A stretch of DNA of 64,000 bases. Origin: Alicyclobacillus mali NBRC 102425. Its GTDB lineage: Bacteria; Bacillota; Bacilli; Alicyclobacillales; Alicyclobacillaceae. How positions within the stretch are numbered: position 1 is the stretch's first letter; each line of letters starts with the position of its first letter. The stretch covers positions 1-64,000 of the forward strand of contig NZ_BCSG01000004.1 in NCBI RefSeq assembly GCF_001570745.1. The letters run 5' to 3'. The notes under the pieces were generated by a model. It worked only from the letters and a program-made list of their open reading frames with translations, did no database searches and was not told the origin of the DNA. The position numbers and the translations under genes are program-made. Below, piece after piece: positions 15,480 through 25,357 of the stretch.

Positions 15480-16727
15480 ATGTTGCGGGTATTCCGATGG
15501 CCGGCGTTCACCTCGGTCTGGCTGGGGCAGGTCCTGTCACAGCTCGGCACGCAGTTGTTTTTCATCATGGCGTACTGGGAAGTTCAGCTCCGCTCGCCGT
15601 ATCTGTTGTCCGCCGCGGGCCTGGCCCTGACACTTCCCAACCTCCTGTCGGTGGTGGGCGGCAGCTTCGTCGATCGCTGGGACGCCCGGTACGTGATGCT
15701 TTGGACAGATCTCGCTCGCGCCTCGGTCTCGCTCTTCGGCGCCCTCGTGTACGCCCTTTGGCCCCACGCGTTTGTGGCGGTCACGCTTGTCATCCTGGCC
15801 GCGCACGGCCTCGGAGGGAGTCTGTTTGGGCCGGCGGAGAACGTGATCCTGCCGCGCCTGGTGCCCGACGAGGATCTGACGGCGGCCAATGGTCTGGTCA
15901 TGACGACGTCGCGATTGGCGCTGTCCGTCGGGTCGGCCATCGGCGGCGCATCGCTCGCTGCCATCGGCATCCCTTGGATCGCGGCCATCGACGGCCTGAG
16001 CTTTCTCGCAAGTGCCGCTGCCGTGGCGAACGTCATTCGCCTGTGGCGGCGCGAGGGCCGGATCTGGCGGGATGGCGCGGCGGAACCGAGGCCGAAGGCT
16101 TCTGTGGTCTCGCAGGTGATGGAAGGCTGGCGCGCCGTCGGGCGCATTCGCTGGTACGTGGCCGTCCTGCCCCTCATCGTGCTCCTGAACTTCTTCTTTG
16201 CAGGCGTGGACGTGCTGTTGTCGGTGTGGACGCACCGCGTGCTGCACGGAGGCGCTCTCCAATTCGGCGCCATCAACGCGGCGCTGTCGCTCGGACAGTT
16301 GCTCGGGAGCCTGTTCGCGGGACTCGCCGCGCGGATGAGCGCGCGCACCGGACTTCTCACCTTCGGCGCCCTGACGTCCTTTGCAATGCTCATCTTCAGC
16401 TTCTCCCGCTTGGTGTGGCTCTCGCTCGCGATGAATTTTGTGCTGGGCGTGTCGCTCGCCATCATCAACGCCATCGGCTTTGCCCTGATGCAGCGCGCGA
16501 TTCCTGGGGAGGTGCGGGGCCGCGCGTTTGGCCTCATCTACTCGTTCGCGGGCGTGGCCGTCCCGCTTGCGTCCGCGCTCGCCGGCGCTTCGTTGCACGT
16601 GGTCCCCGTCGCGGCGTGGATGTGGCTCTGTTCCGCCGCCTGTGCCGCGCTCACCATCGGCTGGTGGCGCGTCGCGCCGAAAGGCACCGCCGGTGGTCCC
16701 TCGGCAGATGTGGCGTCGAACGCATGA
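15480..16727 (+). CDS. MFS exporter (MFS_3 / MefA-like)
   Basis: 415 residues, about 12 hydrophobic segments. The N-terminus FRWPAFTSVWLGQVLSQLGT resembles the 'FRxLWxGQxxSxLG' opening of the MFS_3 group (macrolide MefA, enterobactin EntS-like exporters), and SFVDRWDARYVM replaces the loop 2-3 motif in the same way. Predicted efflux pump with unknown substrate. GAGGAGAGAG stands before the ATG at 15480. Together with the DHA2 gene just upstream it forms an apparent two-exporter unit. Confidence 0.82.
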   Translation: MLRVFRWPAFTSVWLGQVLSQLGTQLFFIMAYWEVQLRSPYLLSAAGLALTLPNLLSVVGGSFVDRWDARYVMLWTDLARASVSLFGALVYALWPHAFVAVTLVILAAHGLGGSLFGPAENVILPRLVPDEDLTAANGLVMTTSRLALSVGSAIGGASLAAIGIPWIAAIDGLSFLASAAAVANVIRLWRREGRIWRDGAAEPRPKASVVSQVMEGWRAVGRIRWYVAVLPLIVLLNFFFAGVDVLLSVWTHRVLHGGALQFGAINAALSLGQLLGSLFAGLAARMSARTGLLTFGALTSFAMLIFSFSRLVWLSLAMNFVLGVSLAIINAIGFALMQRAIPGEVRGRAFGLIYSFAGVAVPLASALAGASLHVVPVAAWMWLCSAACAALTIGWWRVAPKGTAGGPSADVASNA

Positions 16728-16761
16728 TGCCCTGCGATTGGTGCAAACAGGCCCTCCGACC

Positions 16762-16770
16762 TGATATACT
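16762..16770 (+). promoter_or_regulatory. Extended -10 promoter for ppaC
   Basis: TGATATACT: TG (16762-16763), one base, TATACT (16765-16770), 42 bases before the ATG. No clear -35. Confidence 0.5.
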
Positions 16771-16811
16771 GGATTCGAATGTTTACAAAATCGCTTGGAG
16801 GAGTCGGCTGC

Positions 16812-17741
16812 ATGGCGAAGCGCTTGATTTTCGGCCATCGAAATCCAGATACCGACGCGATCACGTCCGCGATCGCATACGCTCACCTGAAGCGCGAACT
16901 GGGGGAGGACGTGGAGCCCGTTGCGCTCGGCGAGCCCAATCCTGAGACGCAGTTCGTCCTGAGCCACTTCGGCGTGGCCGCGCCGCGCGTGGTCGAAAGC
17001 GTGGCGGGAGAAGTGGGCGAGGTCATCCTGGTGGATCACAACGAGCGCCAGCAGAGCGCGCTGGACGTCGACCAGGTGAAGGTGGTCGAGGTCATTGATC
17101 ACCACCGCATCGCGAACTTCGAGACGGCGGATCCGCTTTACTATCGCGCGGAGCCGGTCGGGTGCACGGCCACCATTCTCAACAAGCTGTACAAGGAGAA
17201 GAACGTGTCCATCCCGCGCCACGTGGCCGGCATCATGCTCTCCGCCATCATCTCGGACACGTTGCTGCTCAAATCGCCGACATGCACGGAAGAGGACGTG
17301 AAGGCGGCGCGCGAGCTCGCCGAGCTGGCCGGCGTGAAGCTGGAGGAGTACGGCCTTCAGATGCTCAAGGCGGGCGCGGATCTCAGCCAGAAGACGGTCG
17401 GCGAACTTCTGACCCTGGACGCGAAGGAGTTCCAGATGGGGAACCACAAGGTCGAGATCGCCCAGGTCAATGCGGTGGACGTGAACGACGTGCTCGCCAA
17501 GAAGGCCGAGATCCTGCAGGCCATCGAGAAGAAGATCGCCGAAAAGGGCCTGGATCTGTTCTTCTTCGTCGTGACGGACATCTTGAACAACGACTCGGTC
17601 GGCCTGGCACTTGGAAGCGCGGCGCACGCAGTCGAAGAGGCGTACGGCGTGACGCTTGAGGAGCATCAGGCCTTGTTGAAGGGCGTCGTCTCGCGCAAGA
17701 AGCAGATTGTGCCGGTCCTGACGGAGGCGCTCTCGAAGTAA
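16812..17741 (+). CDS. ppaC: Manganese-dependent inorganic pyrophosphatase (family II)
   Basis: 309 residues, the family-II size. Hydrolyses PPi to two phosphates in the cytoplasm, pulling biosynthetic reactions forward. DHH-type motifs are intact: GHRNPDTD with His9, Asp13 and Asp15, VDHN with Asp75, and IDHHR with His97, all metal ligands of the Bacillus enzyme; the C-terminal DHHA2 domain ends in SRKKQIVP, whose Arg/Lys bind substrate. GGAGG precedes the ATG at 16812; the reading frame opens at 16779 but without an SD. A terminator separates it from the thiamine operon. Confidence 0.96.
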   Translation: MAKRLIFGHRNPDTDAITSAIAYAHLKRELGEDVEPVALGEPNPETQFVLSHFGVAAPRVVESVAGEVGEVILVDHNERQQSALDVDQVKVVEVIDHHRIANFETADPLYYRAEPVGCTATILNKLYKEKNVSIPRHVAGIMLSAIISDTLLLKSPTCTEEDVKAARELAELAGVKLEEYGLQMLKAGADLSQKTVGELLTLDAKEFQMGNHKVEIAQVNAVDVNDVLAKKAEILQAIEKKIAEKGLDLFFFVVTDILNNDSVGLALGSAAHAVEEAYGVTLEEHQALLKGVVSRKKQIVPVLTEALSK

Positions 17742-17805
17742 GTCTGCAAAAACTCAGATAGCTGCCGATGCGGCGGCGCGTTTGCGAGGTTCAGACTGGA
17801 AACCT

Positions 17806-17837
17806 GCCGTGCCCGATGGGGTACGGCTTTTCTTTTT
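17806..17837 (+). terminator. Terminator between ppaC and the thiazole operon
   Basis: GCCGTGCCC, loop GATG, GGGTACGGC (one G-T pair), then TTTTCTTTTT. It ends only 13 bases before tenI, so the thiazole operon must start within this region, or this hairpin doubles as a leader attenuator. No TPP-riboswitch core was recognised. Confidence 0.85.
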
Positions 17838-17849
17838 GGAGATGACAGC

Positions 17850-18542
17850 ATGACCCATGTGCTCCATGTGTTGAGTGATCGCGCCCGCGGCGCAAAGGTT
17901 CCGCTCGAAGACGCGCTGTGGCTCGCGGCGTTAGGCGGGGCCGACGTGATCCAGGTCCGGGAGAAGAAGGCGCCGGCTCTCGCGGTGTTCGAATTCGCGT
18001 GTGCGCTTTTGGCGCGAATTCGCGAGGCGGGATCGAACGCGCGCGTGTTGGTGAACGATCGCCTGGACGTGGCAATGGCGGCGGGCGCGGACGGCGTGCA
18101 TCTGGCGGCCAAGTCGCTGCCGGTGGCGGTCGCGCGCGAGGTGGTCAAGCGGGCGGGCGGCGGGCTTGTCGTCGGCTGTTCCGTGCATTCGCTCGAGGAA
18201 GCGAAGGCCGCCGAGGCCGCGGGCGCGGACTACGTCACGTTCGGTCACATTTTCCCGACCGCGTCTCACCCGGGACTGCCGCCAAAGGGCGTGCGTGAGC
18301 TCGCCCGGGTGGTCGAGGCGCTGTCCATCCCGGTGGTGGCGATTGGCGGCATTGACGCGGGAAACGTGGGCGAGGTGTTGGCGACCGGCGCGAGCGGCGT
18401 GGCCGTGATCGGCGCGGTGGTGGAGGCCGCGGATCCGCGTGCGGCCGCGGCGAGGCTCAAAGAGGCCATGGCGAGATCGCCCGTGGCGCCCAAGGTCCCG
18501 TTTCCGACGCTGGAGGGGGGAATGCGGCGTGCGCGCGTATGA
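17850..18542 (+). CDS. tenI: Thiazole tautomerase TenI (ThiE-like fold)
   Basis: 230 residues, TIM-barrel of the ThiE/TenI family. It is called TenI, not thiamine-phosphate synthase, because DYVTFGHIFPTASHPGLPPKG matches the TenI 'DYV.FGHVF.T' region, with His133 at the position of the catalytic tautomerase histidine, where ThiE has DY.G.GP...T; and because the order tenI-thiO-thiS-thiG-thiF is that of Bacillus. TenI isomerises the thiazole product of ThiG to the aromatic carboxylate. ThiE activity would have to be encoded elsewhere. TTTTTGGAGATG provides the SD before the ATG. Its end overlaps thiO by 14 bases. Confidence 0.8.
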   Translation: MTHVLHVLSDRARGAKVPLEDALWLAALGGADVIQVREKKAPALAVFEFACALLARIREAGSNARVLVNDRLDVAMAAGADGVHLAAKSLPVAVAREVVKRAGGGLVVGCSVHSLEEAKAAEAAGADYVTFGHIFPTASHPGLPPKGVRELARVVEALSIPVVAIGGIDAGNVGEVLATGASGVAVIGAVVEAADPRAAAARLKEAMARSPVAPKVPFPTLEGGMRRARV

Positions 18543-19686
18543 CGCCGTGGTGGTGGGCGGCGGCGCGATTGGCATGGCGGCGGCGCGGGCGCTGGCGCGC
18601 GAGGGGCTGTCCGTGGCCGTGGTCGATCGCGGCCGACTGGGGGGCGAGGCCTCGAGCGCGGCCGCGGGGATGCTCGGCGCGCAGCTCGAGGCGCATGCGC
18701 CAGACGCGTTTTACGCGCTGTGCCGCGAGAGCCGCGCGATGTACCCGGAGTTTGCAGCGGCGCTCCTTGAGGAGACCGGCATTGACGTCGAGTGGGTGGA
18801 GAATGGAATTGTGCAGCTCGCGCGCTCCGAGGGCGCGGCCACGCAACTGAAGGAGCGGATGAACTGGCAGCGCGCGGCTGGCGATGAGGCCGTTTGGCTG
18901 GAACCCAGGGAGGTGCGCGAGCTCGAGCGCGGCGTGGCGGGCGATGTGCTCGGCGCCCTCTACCTGCCGCGCGACGGGAACGTGCACGCGCCGAGGCTCA
19001 GCGCGGCGCTGCGGGCGTGTGTGGCCAGCGCGTGCGACGTCTACGAGGGCGAGGAGGTGCTGCGCGTCGAGCGCGATGGTGAGCGCTGGCGCGTCCGGGG
19101 CGCGCGAGAGGTGTACGCGGCGGATTGTGTCGTCGTTGCGGCGGGCGCGTGGGCCTCTCCTCTGCTTCGCGCGCTCGGGGTTCCGCTCGAGGTGCGCCCG
19201 GTGAAGGGGCAGATGCTCGCCGCCCGCCCTCCGCGCGGCGCTGGGCTGCGCCGCACCGTCTACGACGCCGGAACGTACCTGGTGCCCAAGCGGGACGGAA
19301 CGGTCGTGATCGGCGCGACGGAAGAGCCGGACGCCGGTTACGACAAGCGCAACACCGTGGATGGGCTCGCTGCACTCGCGGCAAGGGCGCTCGACGCGGT
19401 GCCCGGCCTTCGCGGCGGCGAGTGGCTGCGCGCCTGGAGCGGGCTTCGCCCGCGCCTCGCGGGGGAATCGGCCGATCCGGTCATCGGGCCGTGGCCCGGC
19501 GCGGAGGGGCTTGTTCTCGCCGTGGGCCACTTTCGCAACGGCGTGTTGCTCGCGCCCATCACGGGCCGCATCGTGGCGAGCGCTGCGCTCGGCCGCGCGC
19601 CCGAGGATCTGTGGTTGCCGTTTTGGCCGCCAACGCGCTTCTCGGCCTTTGGAGGTGAGGTGCGTGCGGATACGCTTGAACGGTAA
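18529..19686 (+). CDS. thiO: Glycine oxidase ThiO
   Basis: 385 residues, FAD-dependent D-amino-acid-oxidase family. YDAVVVGGGAIGMAAARALA is the Rossmann FAD-binding motif, SSAAAGMLGAQ contacts flavin, and the C-terminal GHFRNGVLLAPITG is the second FAD signature. It oxidises glycine to dehydroglycine (imine) used by ThiG in thiazole formation, an oxygen-dependent route. Start: GTG at 18529, 8 bases after GGAGGGGGG; it lies inside the tenI 3' end. The 3' end overlaps thiS by 23 bases, indicating translational coupling. Unusually Arg/Ala-rich codons reflect the locally very high GC. Confidence 0.92.
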   Translation: MRAYDAVVVGGGAIGMAAARALAREGLSVAVVDRGRLGGEASSAAAGMLGAQLEAHAPDAFYALCRESRAMYPEFAAALLEETGIDVEWVENGIVQLARSEGAATQLKERMNWQRAAGDEAVWLEPREVRELERGVAGDVLGALYLPRDGNVHAPRLSAALRACVASACDVYEGEEVLRVERDGERWRVRGAREVYAADCVVVAAGAWASPLLRALGVPLEVRPVKGQMLAARPPRGAGLRRTVYDAGTYLVPKRDGTVVIGATEEPDAGYDKRNTVDGLAALAARALDAVPGLRGGEWLRAWSGLRPRLAGESADPVIGPWPGAEGLVLAVGHFRNGVLLAPITGRIVASAALGRAPEDLWLPFWPPTRFSAFGGEVRADTLER

Positions 19687-19864
19687 GGACGTCTCCCTTC
19701 CGGACGGCATGACGCTGCGCGATCTCGTCCGCCACTACGATCTCGACGGCGAGCCGGTTGCCATCGAGCGGAACGGCCAGATTGTGGACCGGCAGGCGTT
19801 CGAAGCCGAAGTGATTCAGGAGGGCGACGTCATCGAGATGGTGCGATTTGTCGGCGGCGGTTGA
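19664..19864 (+). CDS. thiS: Sulfur carrier protein ThiS
   Basis: 66 residues, ubiquitin-like fold: RIRLNGKDVSL, TLRDLVRHYDLDGEPVAIERNG, GDVIEMVRFVGGG. The C-terminal Gly-Gly is present for adenylation by ThiF and thiocarboxylate formation; ThiS-COSH donates sulfur to ThiG. The frame is open far upstream, but GTG at 19664 with GGAGGTGAGG just before it gives the exact family length. It overlaps thiO. Confidence 0.94.
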   Translation: MRIRLNGKDVSLPDGMTLRDLVRHYDLDGEPVAIERNGQIVDRQAFEAEVIQEGDVIEMVRFVGGG

Positions 19865-20716
<852 letters not shown>

Positions 20717-20731
20717 AAGGAAGGCCGCGCC

Positions 20732-21763
20732 ATGACGGATTTTGACTTCAAGGACCGATACTCGCGCCAGATTCGCTTTCGGCACATCGGCGAGGCGGGA
20801 CAGGCGCGCATCTCGCAAGCTCGCGTGGCCGTGGTGGGGCTCGGCGCACTCGGGACCGCGAGCGCCGCGCAGCTCGCGCGCGCCGGCGTGGGCTATCTGC
20901 GCCTCATCGACCGGGACGTCGTCGAGCCGTCGAATCTGCAGCGCCAGTTGCTCTACACCGAGGAGGACGCCCGGAACGCCACGCCGAAGGCCATTGCGGC
21001 GCGCAACGCGCTTGCGGCCGCCAACAGCGGCATCACCGTCGAAGCCGTGGTGGACGATCTCGACGCCTCGAACGCGGAGCACCTGCTCGCCGACGTGGAC
21101 GTCGTGATCGACGGAAGCGACAACTTCGAGGTCCGGTATTTGGTGAACGAAGTCGCGGTCAAGCACAACATCCCGTGGGCCTACGCAGGCGCGGTGGAGG
21201 CGCATGGCACGAGCGCGTTTCTGCGCCCCGGCCGGACGCCGTGCCTCGTGTGCCTGCTGGGCCACGGTGCCCGCGTGGGACACGACACGTGCGACACGGT
21301 CGGCGTCATCTCGCCCATTGTGCAGTGGATGGCGTCGTACCAGGTGGCGGAGGTGCTCAAGTACCTCTCGGGCCGCGAGGACGCCTTGTCGAACGCCATC
21401 CTGCAGGCCGACGTCTGGCATACCGACGTGCGCCTCATCCGCATGGGCGGGCCGAAGCCAGACTGCTCTTGTTGTGGGCGAAGGGAATTTGCATCCCTCG
21501 GCGCGGGCCGCCGGGCGCTCTCCGTCACCTTCTGCGGCCGCCAGACCATTCAGGTGCGGCCTCAGGAGGACGTGGCGCTCTCGCTTCCAGCGCTCGCGGA
21601 ACGCCTGCGGCCGCTTGGCACCGTGCGCGCGAACGAGGCCCTGTTGCAATTTGAGACGGAGGGCGTCGCGCTCACCGTGTTCTCCAACGGCCGGGCGCTG
21701 GTGCACGGCACGGACGATCCCGCCCGCGCCCGTTCGCTTTACGCGCAGTACATCGGCATGTGA
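20732..21763 (+). CDS. thiF: ThiS adenylyltransferase ThiF (MoeB/HesA family)
   Basis: 343 residues, E1-like. RYSRQIRFRHIGEAGQ, VVGLGALGTASAAQLARAGVG (ATP-binding), and RDVVEPSNLQRQLLY (the catalytic Arg region) are typical. A Cys pair in TPCLVCLLG and another in CSCC form the zinc site. It activates ThiS with ATP before sulfur transfer. Length matches Bacillus ThiF; the C-terminal ~80 residues after the zinc site are a small extra domain as in MoeB-type proteins. AAGGAAGG precedes the ATG. Last gene of the thiazole operon; only 3 bases separate its stop from that of the convergent gene. Confidence 0.92.
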   Translation: MTDFDFKDRYSRQIRFRHIGEAGQARISQARVAVVGLGALGTASAAQLARAGVGYLRLIDRDVVEPSNLQRQLLYTEEDARNATPKAIAARNALAAANSGITVEAVVDDLDASNAEHLLADVDVVIDGSDNFEVRYLVNEVAVKHNIPWAYAGAVEAHGTSAFLRPGRTPCLVCLLGHGARVGHDTCDTVGVISPIVQWMASYQVAEVLKYLSGREDALSNAILQADVWHTDVRLIRMGGPKPDCSCCGRREFASLGAGRRALSVTFCGRQTIQVRPQEDVALSLPALAERLRPLGTVRANEALLQFETEGVALTVFSNGRALVHGTDDPARARSLYAQYIGM

Positions 21764-21766
21764 TGC

Positions 21767-22759
21767 CTAGAGCGGCAGCGTCAACTGAACGTAGCGGGAA
21801 CCGGTCGCGGTATCCCCTGGTTCCGCGCGCGCAAGTCTTGCCGTCTGCGCGGCCGGCTCGGCCTCGCGCGAGTCTGCGAACGTCTGTCGCGGCGCAAGAC
21901 CGGCCATCCGCCTGGCGAGATCTTCTATCGCGTACAGCCGCTCGGCGTACGCGCGCGACGGATAGGCGCGGCCCGCGTACAGGCGTTCATATCTGGGGAC
22001 CATCGCCGGGTACGCGCGCTTGAGGACCGAGAAGAACCACGGCTTGACCTCGGGGGCGAGCCGCAGCGGCGACACCATGACACCCGTGGCGCCTGCCGCT
22101 CGGGCGGCCTGCATCACCGCGGCGATGGAGTCGGCGTCGTCCGTCAGGTAGGGGAGCACGGGCGCGATGAAGGCGCTCACGGGAATCCCGGCTTGCGCCA
22201 GCTGTTCCATCGCGCGCAGCCGGACGGCGGGCGGCGGCGTAGCCGGCTCGAACGCCCGCCAGATCTCGCCATCCAGCGTGTGCAAGCTCATGTGCACGCC
22301 CTCCAGCCTGGCGCTTCGCAGAAGGTCGAGATCCCGCAGCACGAGTGGCGATCTCGTCGTGATGCTGAACCGGACGCCGTACCGGATGAGGATCTCGAGG
22401 CACTGGCGCGTGATGCGGAAGCGCGCTTCGGCCGACTGATACGGGTCCGTCGCGGTGCCGATGGCCACGGTGCCGAGCGAAGCGGCCATCCGCTCGAGGT
22501 TCCCGCCCGCGCGCGCGAGCCGCGCTGCGAGTTCCGCCTCGAGAATGGCAGGCAGATCTCGCTTCACGTGGATGCGCGAGCGAAACGCGTCGTCCGCGCT
22601 GTACCCGAGATATTCGTGCGTGCCTCGCGCATAGCAGAAGGCGCAACCGTGTCCGCAGCCTCGATACGGATTGAGCGACCATGCAAAGGGCATGCTCGCC
22701 GCTCGAACCGGGTTCAGCGCCCGTTTCACGTTCAGATGAAAGAACTTCGGCGCCTCCAT
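21767..22759 (-). CDS. Radical SAM protein, Rv2578c/SPL-like family
   Basis: 330 residues. NPYRGCGHGCAFCYARGTHEYL contains a C-x3-C-x2-C cluster motif of the radical-SAM type, as in the Rv2578c/spore-photoproduct-lyase-like group. GTATDPYQSAEARFRITRQ follows as in that family. The reaction is unknown. The start ATG at 22759 has GAGGGGG 9 bases upstream; an in-frame ATG at 22801 adds 14 residues without SD. Its C-terminal ~40 residues are Ala/Glu-rich and variable. Convergent with thiF and divergent from the nad operon. Confidence 0.83.
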   Translation of the reverse strand: MEAPKFFHLNVKRALNPVRAASMPFAWSLNPYRGCGHGCAFCYARGTHEYLGYSADDAFRSRIHVKRDLPAILEAELAARLARAGGNLERMAASLGTVAIGTATDPYQSAEARFRITRQCLEILIRYGVRFSITTRSPLVLRDLDLLRSARLEGVHMSLHTLDGEIWRAFEPATPPPAVRLRAMEQLAQAGIPVSAFIAPVLPYLTDDADSIAAVMQAARAAGATGVMVSPLRLAPEVKPWFFSVLKRAYPAMVPRYERLYAGRAYPSRAYAERLYAIEDLARRMAGLAPRQTFADSREAEPAAQTARLARAEPGDTATGSRYVQLTLPL

Positions 22760-22927
22760 CCTGCCATTCCCCCTCAGCACGACCTGCCCAGAACCGAACA
22801 TATGTTCTTACTCGAGTATATCGCGGCATCCCTCGTTTCGCAAGTCCCGCGCAATTTCCAGGTGAAACGCCACTCTGTGTGTGCTAGTGTATATACAGTT
22901 GGTTAGACAGGCGGTTGACAGTGGATT

Positions 22928-22952
22928 CGCGCCTCGCGTTGGGCGAGGCGCG
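22928..22952 (+). promoter_or_regulatory. 10-bp stem-loop just before the nadC ribosome binding site
   Basis: CGCGCCTCGC (22928-22937) and GCGAGGCGCG (22943-22952) pair perfectly with a 5-base loop; AGGAGG starts two bases later. It could influence nad translation or protect the mRNA end. Upstream (22889-22896) is the palindrome GTATATAC in an AT-richer patch that may hold the promoter. Confidence 0.5.
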
Positions 22953-22963
22953 CAGGAGGAGGC

Positions 22964-23818
22964 GTGAGGGCGATGTGGCTCGACGTGGTGACGCGCGATC
23001 TCGTCCGCCTCGCGCTCGCGGAAGACCTAGGCCGGGGCGATCTGACGACCGAAGCGGTCATCCCAGCGGATGCGACGGCCCGCGCGAGCGTGTGGATCAA
23101 AGAACCGTCCAGGGTGTGCGGCACGGACGTCGCCGCATGGGTGTTTCATGCGGTGGATCCGACGCTCCGGGTCACAGTGGCATGCGCGGACGGGATCGAT
23201 CTCGACGGACCTCAAATCGTGATGCGGGTGGAGGGCGCGGCGCGGGCCATCCTCGGCGCGGAGCGCACGGCGCTCAATTTTCTTTCCCGCTTGACGGGCA
23301 TTGCCACCGCGGCGCGCGACGCCGTCCGCGAGATCGAGGGGACAAAGGCGCGCATCCTGGACACGCGGAAGACCACGCCCGGATGGCGGGCGCTCGAAAA
23401 GTACGCCGTGCGCGTGGGAGGCGCCTGGAATCACAGGTTTGCGCTCGACGACATGGTGCTCATCAAGGATAACCACATCGCCATCGCCGGCGGCGTCGGC
23501 GAGGCCGTCTCGCGCGCCAAGGCGCGGGCGGGGTTTGCCCACAAGATTGAAGTGGAGGTCGAATCCCTGGATCAGCTGGAGGAGGCCATGGCTGCGGGCG
23601 CCGACGTGGTGCTCCTCGACAACATGGATCTCGAGATCATGCGCGAGGCGGTGCGCCGCACCGGGGGCCGCGTGCCACTCGAGGCGTCGGGCAACATGCG
23701 CCCGGGGCGGCTGAGGGCCGTGGCGGAGACGGGCGTCGACTTCATCTCCATGAGCCACATCACCATGCGCGCCCAGGCCGTGGACGTGGGGCTCGATATC
23801 GACGTGGAACTCGCGTAA
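22964..23818 (+). CDS. nadC: Quinolinate phosphoribosyltransferase NadC
   Basis: 284 residues, converts quinolinate and PRPP to nicotinate mononucleotide with CO2 release. Motifs: EDLGRGDLTTEAVIP, ERTALNFLSRLTGIAT, ILDTRKTTPGWRALEKYAVR (active-site Arg/Lys), and EVEVESLDQ with VLLDNMD. GTG at 22964 follows AGGAGGAGG closely; ATG at 22973 is an alternative with 10-base spacing. First gene of nadC-nadB-nadA, a different order from the nadB-nadC-nadA of Bacillus, with 15 bases to nadB. Confidence 0.94.
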   Translation: MRAMWLDVVTRDLVRLALAEDLGRGDLTTEAVIPADATARASVWIKEPSRVCGTDVAAWVFHAVDPTLRVTVACADGIDLDGPQIVMRVEGAARAILGAERTALNFLSRLTGIATAARDAVREIEGTKARILDTRKTTPGWRALEKYAVRVGGAWNHRFALDDMVLIKDNHIAIAGGVGEAVSRAKARAGFAHKIEVEVESLDQLEEAMAAGADVVLLDNMDLEIMREAVRRTGGRVPLEASGNMRPGRLRAVAETGVDFISMSHITMRAQAVDVGLDIDVELA

Positions 23819-23833
23819 AGGGGGCTTATCGGC

Positions 23834-25345
23834 ATGGAAGCGGCAGGCGTCGTGATCGTCGGAGCCGGGATCGCAGGGCTTAGCGCCGCGCTCGCTTCGG
23901 CGGAGGCCGAGGACGTGTGCGTCATCGCGGGGGAAGGGCCGCGCACGTCGAGCTCAGCGCGGGCGCAGGGGGGGCTTGCGGCCGCGCTCAGCGAGGGTGA
24001 CGATCCGGCACTGCACGCCGCAGACACGCTGCGCGCGGGTGCCGGGCTATGCGACGCCCAGCGGGTGCGCGAATTGACCGAAGAAGCGCCGGGTGTCGTC
24101 GCGTGGCTCGCACAGTTCGGGGTTCCGTTCGATCGCGACTCGTCCGGGCGGCTCGCCCTGGGCCGGGAAGGCGGCCACACGAGAGAGCGCATCGTCCACG
24201 CGGGCGGAGACGCCACCGGGCACTTCATCACCGAAGCGCTTTGGCAGGCGGCCGCGCGCCATCCGCGGATCGAAATCCGTCGGGAGCACTGCGTGGGCAT
24301 TGCGCAGGACGCGACGGGGCGGGCCGTCGGCGTGTGGACCTGGGACGGGGCTCGTCAACGATTTGTCGCGGCTCGGCGCGCCGTGGGGCTCGCCACGGGC
24401 GGGGTGGGCGCCCTCTTCGGCCGCACGTCGAATCCACCGAGCGCGGTGGGCGCAGGCGTCGCGCTCGCCTATCACGCGGGCGCCACGCTCGCGAATCTCG
24501 AGTTTGTGCAGTTTCATCCGACGCTGTGGCTTGGGCGGGATGGCGAAGCGATGCTTCTCTCCGAGGCGCTGCGCGGCGCGGGCGCGGTGCTCGTCACGGA
24601 GGGCGGTCCGCCGCTTTTTGCCGATCCGGCGGACAACCTCCGCACGCGGGACGTGGTCGCGCTCGCCATCGCGAGGGCGGAGGCGGAAGGCCATCGGGTC
24701 TATCTCGACGCGACGCAGGTTCGGGACGTCGCGGCGCGCTTCCCGTCCATCGCGGCTCGGCTTCGCCGCGCCGGCCTGGACCTCGCTTCGCAGCCCATTC
24801 CTGTGACGCCTGGCGCGCACTTTCTCATGGGCGGCGTCGAGGCCGATCTCGCCGGGCGCACTTCGGTCCCAGGGCTCTTCGCACTCGGTGAAACGGCGTG
24901 CACGGGCGTGCACGGGGCCAATCGGCTGGCGAGCAACTCGCTGCTCGAGTGTGTCGTCATGGGGCGGCGATTTGGGAAAGCCGTTCGGGAGGAGCCACTT
25001 GCCTGCACGTACACTCCAGAAGAACCCACGTGGCTTCTTCATCCAGAGCAAGACGAGGCTGCGCTCCCCGAACTCGCCCCCGTCCTGTGGCGATCCGTCG
25101 GGCTCGTGCGCGACGAGTCGGGGCTGCGGGCGGCGCTCGTGGAGCTTGAAGGCATGGCGGACCGATATCCCGGTTCTGGGGCGGTGCTGGCTGCGTCGCT
25201 CATCGCGCGCTCGGCGCTGTGGAGAAGGGAGAGCCGAGGCAGTCACGTGCGAATGGACGCGCCGGCGCCCGTTCAGGCCTACGCGCGCCCAAGCGGAATG
25301 TGCAAGGCGCATCGGGCTGCGACGTCTGTGGCGATCACGACCTGA
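23834..25345 (+). CDS. nadB: L-aspartate oxidase NadB
   Basis: 503 residues, FAD flavoprotein of the succinate-dehydrogenase/fumarate-reductase family that oxidises L-aspartate to iminoaspartate. VIVGAGIAGLSAALASAEAE is the FAD-binding site, SSARAQGGLAAAL the flavin loop, HTRERIVHAGGD and EFVQFHPT are family-specific, and ALGETACTGVHGANRLASNSL closes the active site. AAGGGGGC lies before the ATG. The product is unstable and is passed to NadA, encoded directly after it with 12 bases between them. Confidence 0.94.
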   Translation: MEAAGVVIVGAGIAGLSAALASAEAEDVCVIAGEGPRTSSSARAQGGLAAALSEGDDPALHAADTLRAGAGLCDAQRVRELTEEAPGVVAWLAQFGVPFDRDSSGRLALGREGGHTRERIVHAGGDATGHFITEALWQAAARHPRIEIRREHCVGIAQDATGRAVGVWTWDGARQRFVAARRAVGLATGGVGALFGRTSNPPSAVGAGVALAYHAGATLANLEFVQFHPTLWLGRDGEAMLLSEALRGAGAVLVTEGGPPLFADPADNLRTRDVVALAIARAEAEGHRVYLDATQVRDVAARFPSIAARLRRAGLDLASQPIPVTPGAHFLMGGVEADLAGRTSVPGLFALGETACTGVHGANRLASNSLLECVVMGRRFGKAVREEPLACTYTPEEPTWLLHPEQDEAALPELAPVLWRSVGLVRDESGLRAALVELEGMADRYPGSGAVLAASLIARSALWRRESRGSHVRMDAPAPVQAYARPSGMCKAHRAATSVAITT

Positions 25346-25357
25346 GGGGGAATGCAT

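Noticed and set aside
17742-17849. TPP riboswitch expected before a thiamine operon
   Set aside because: No conserved CUGAGA...ACCUGAU-type core was found; the region mainly contains the ppaC terminator.
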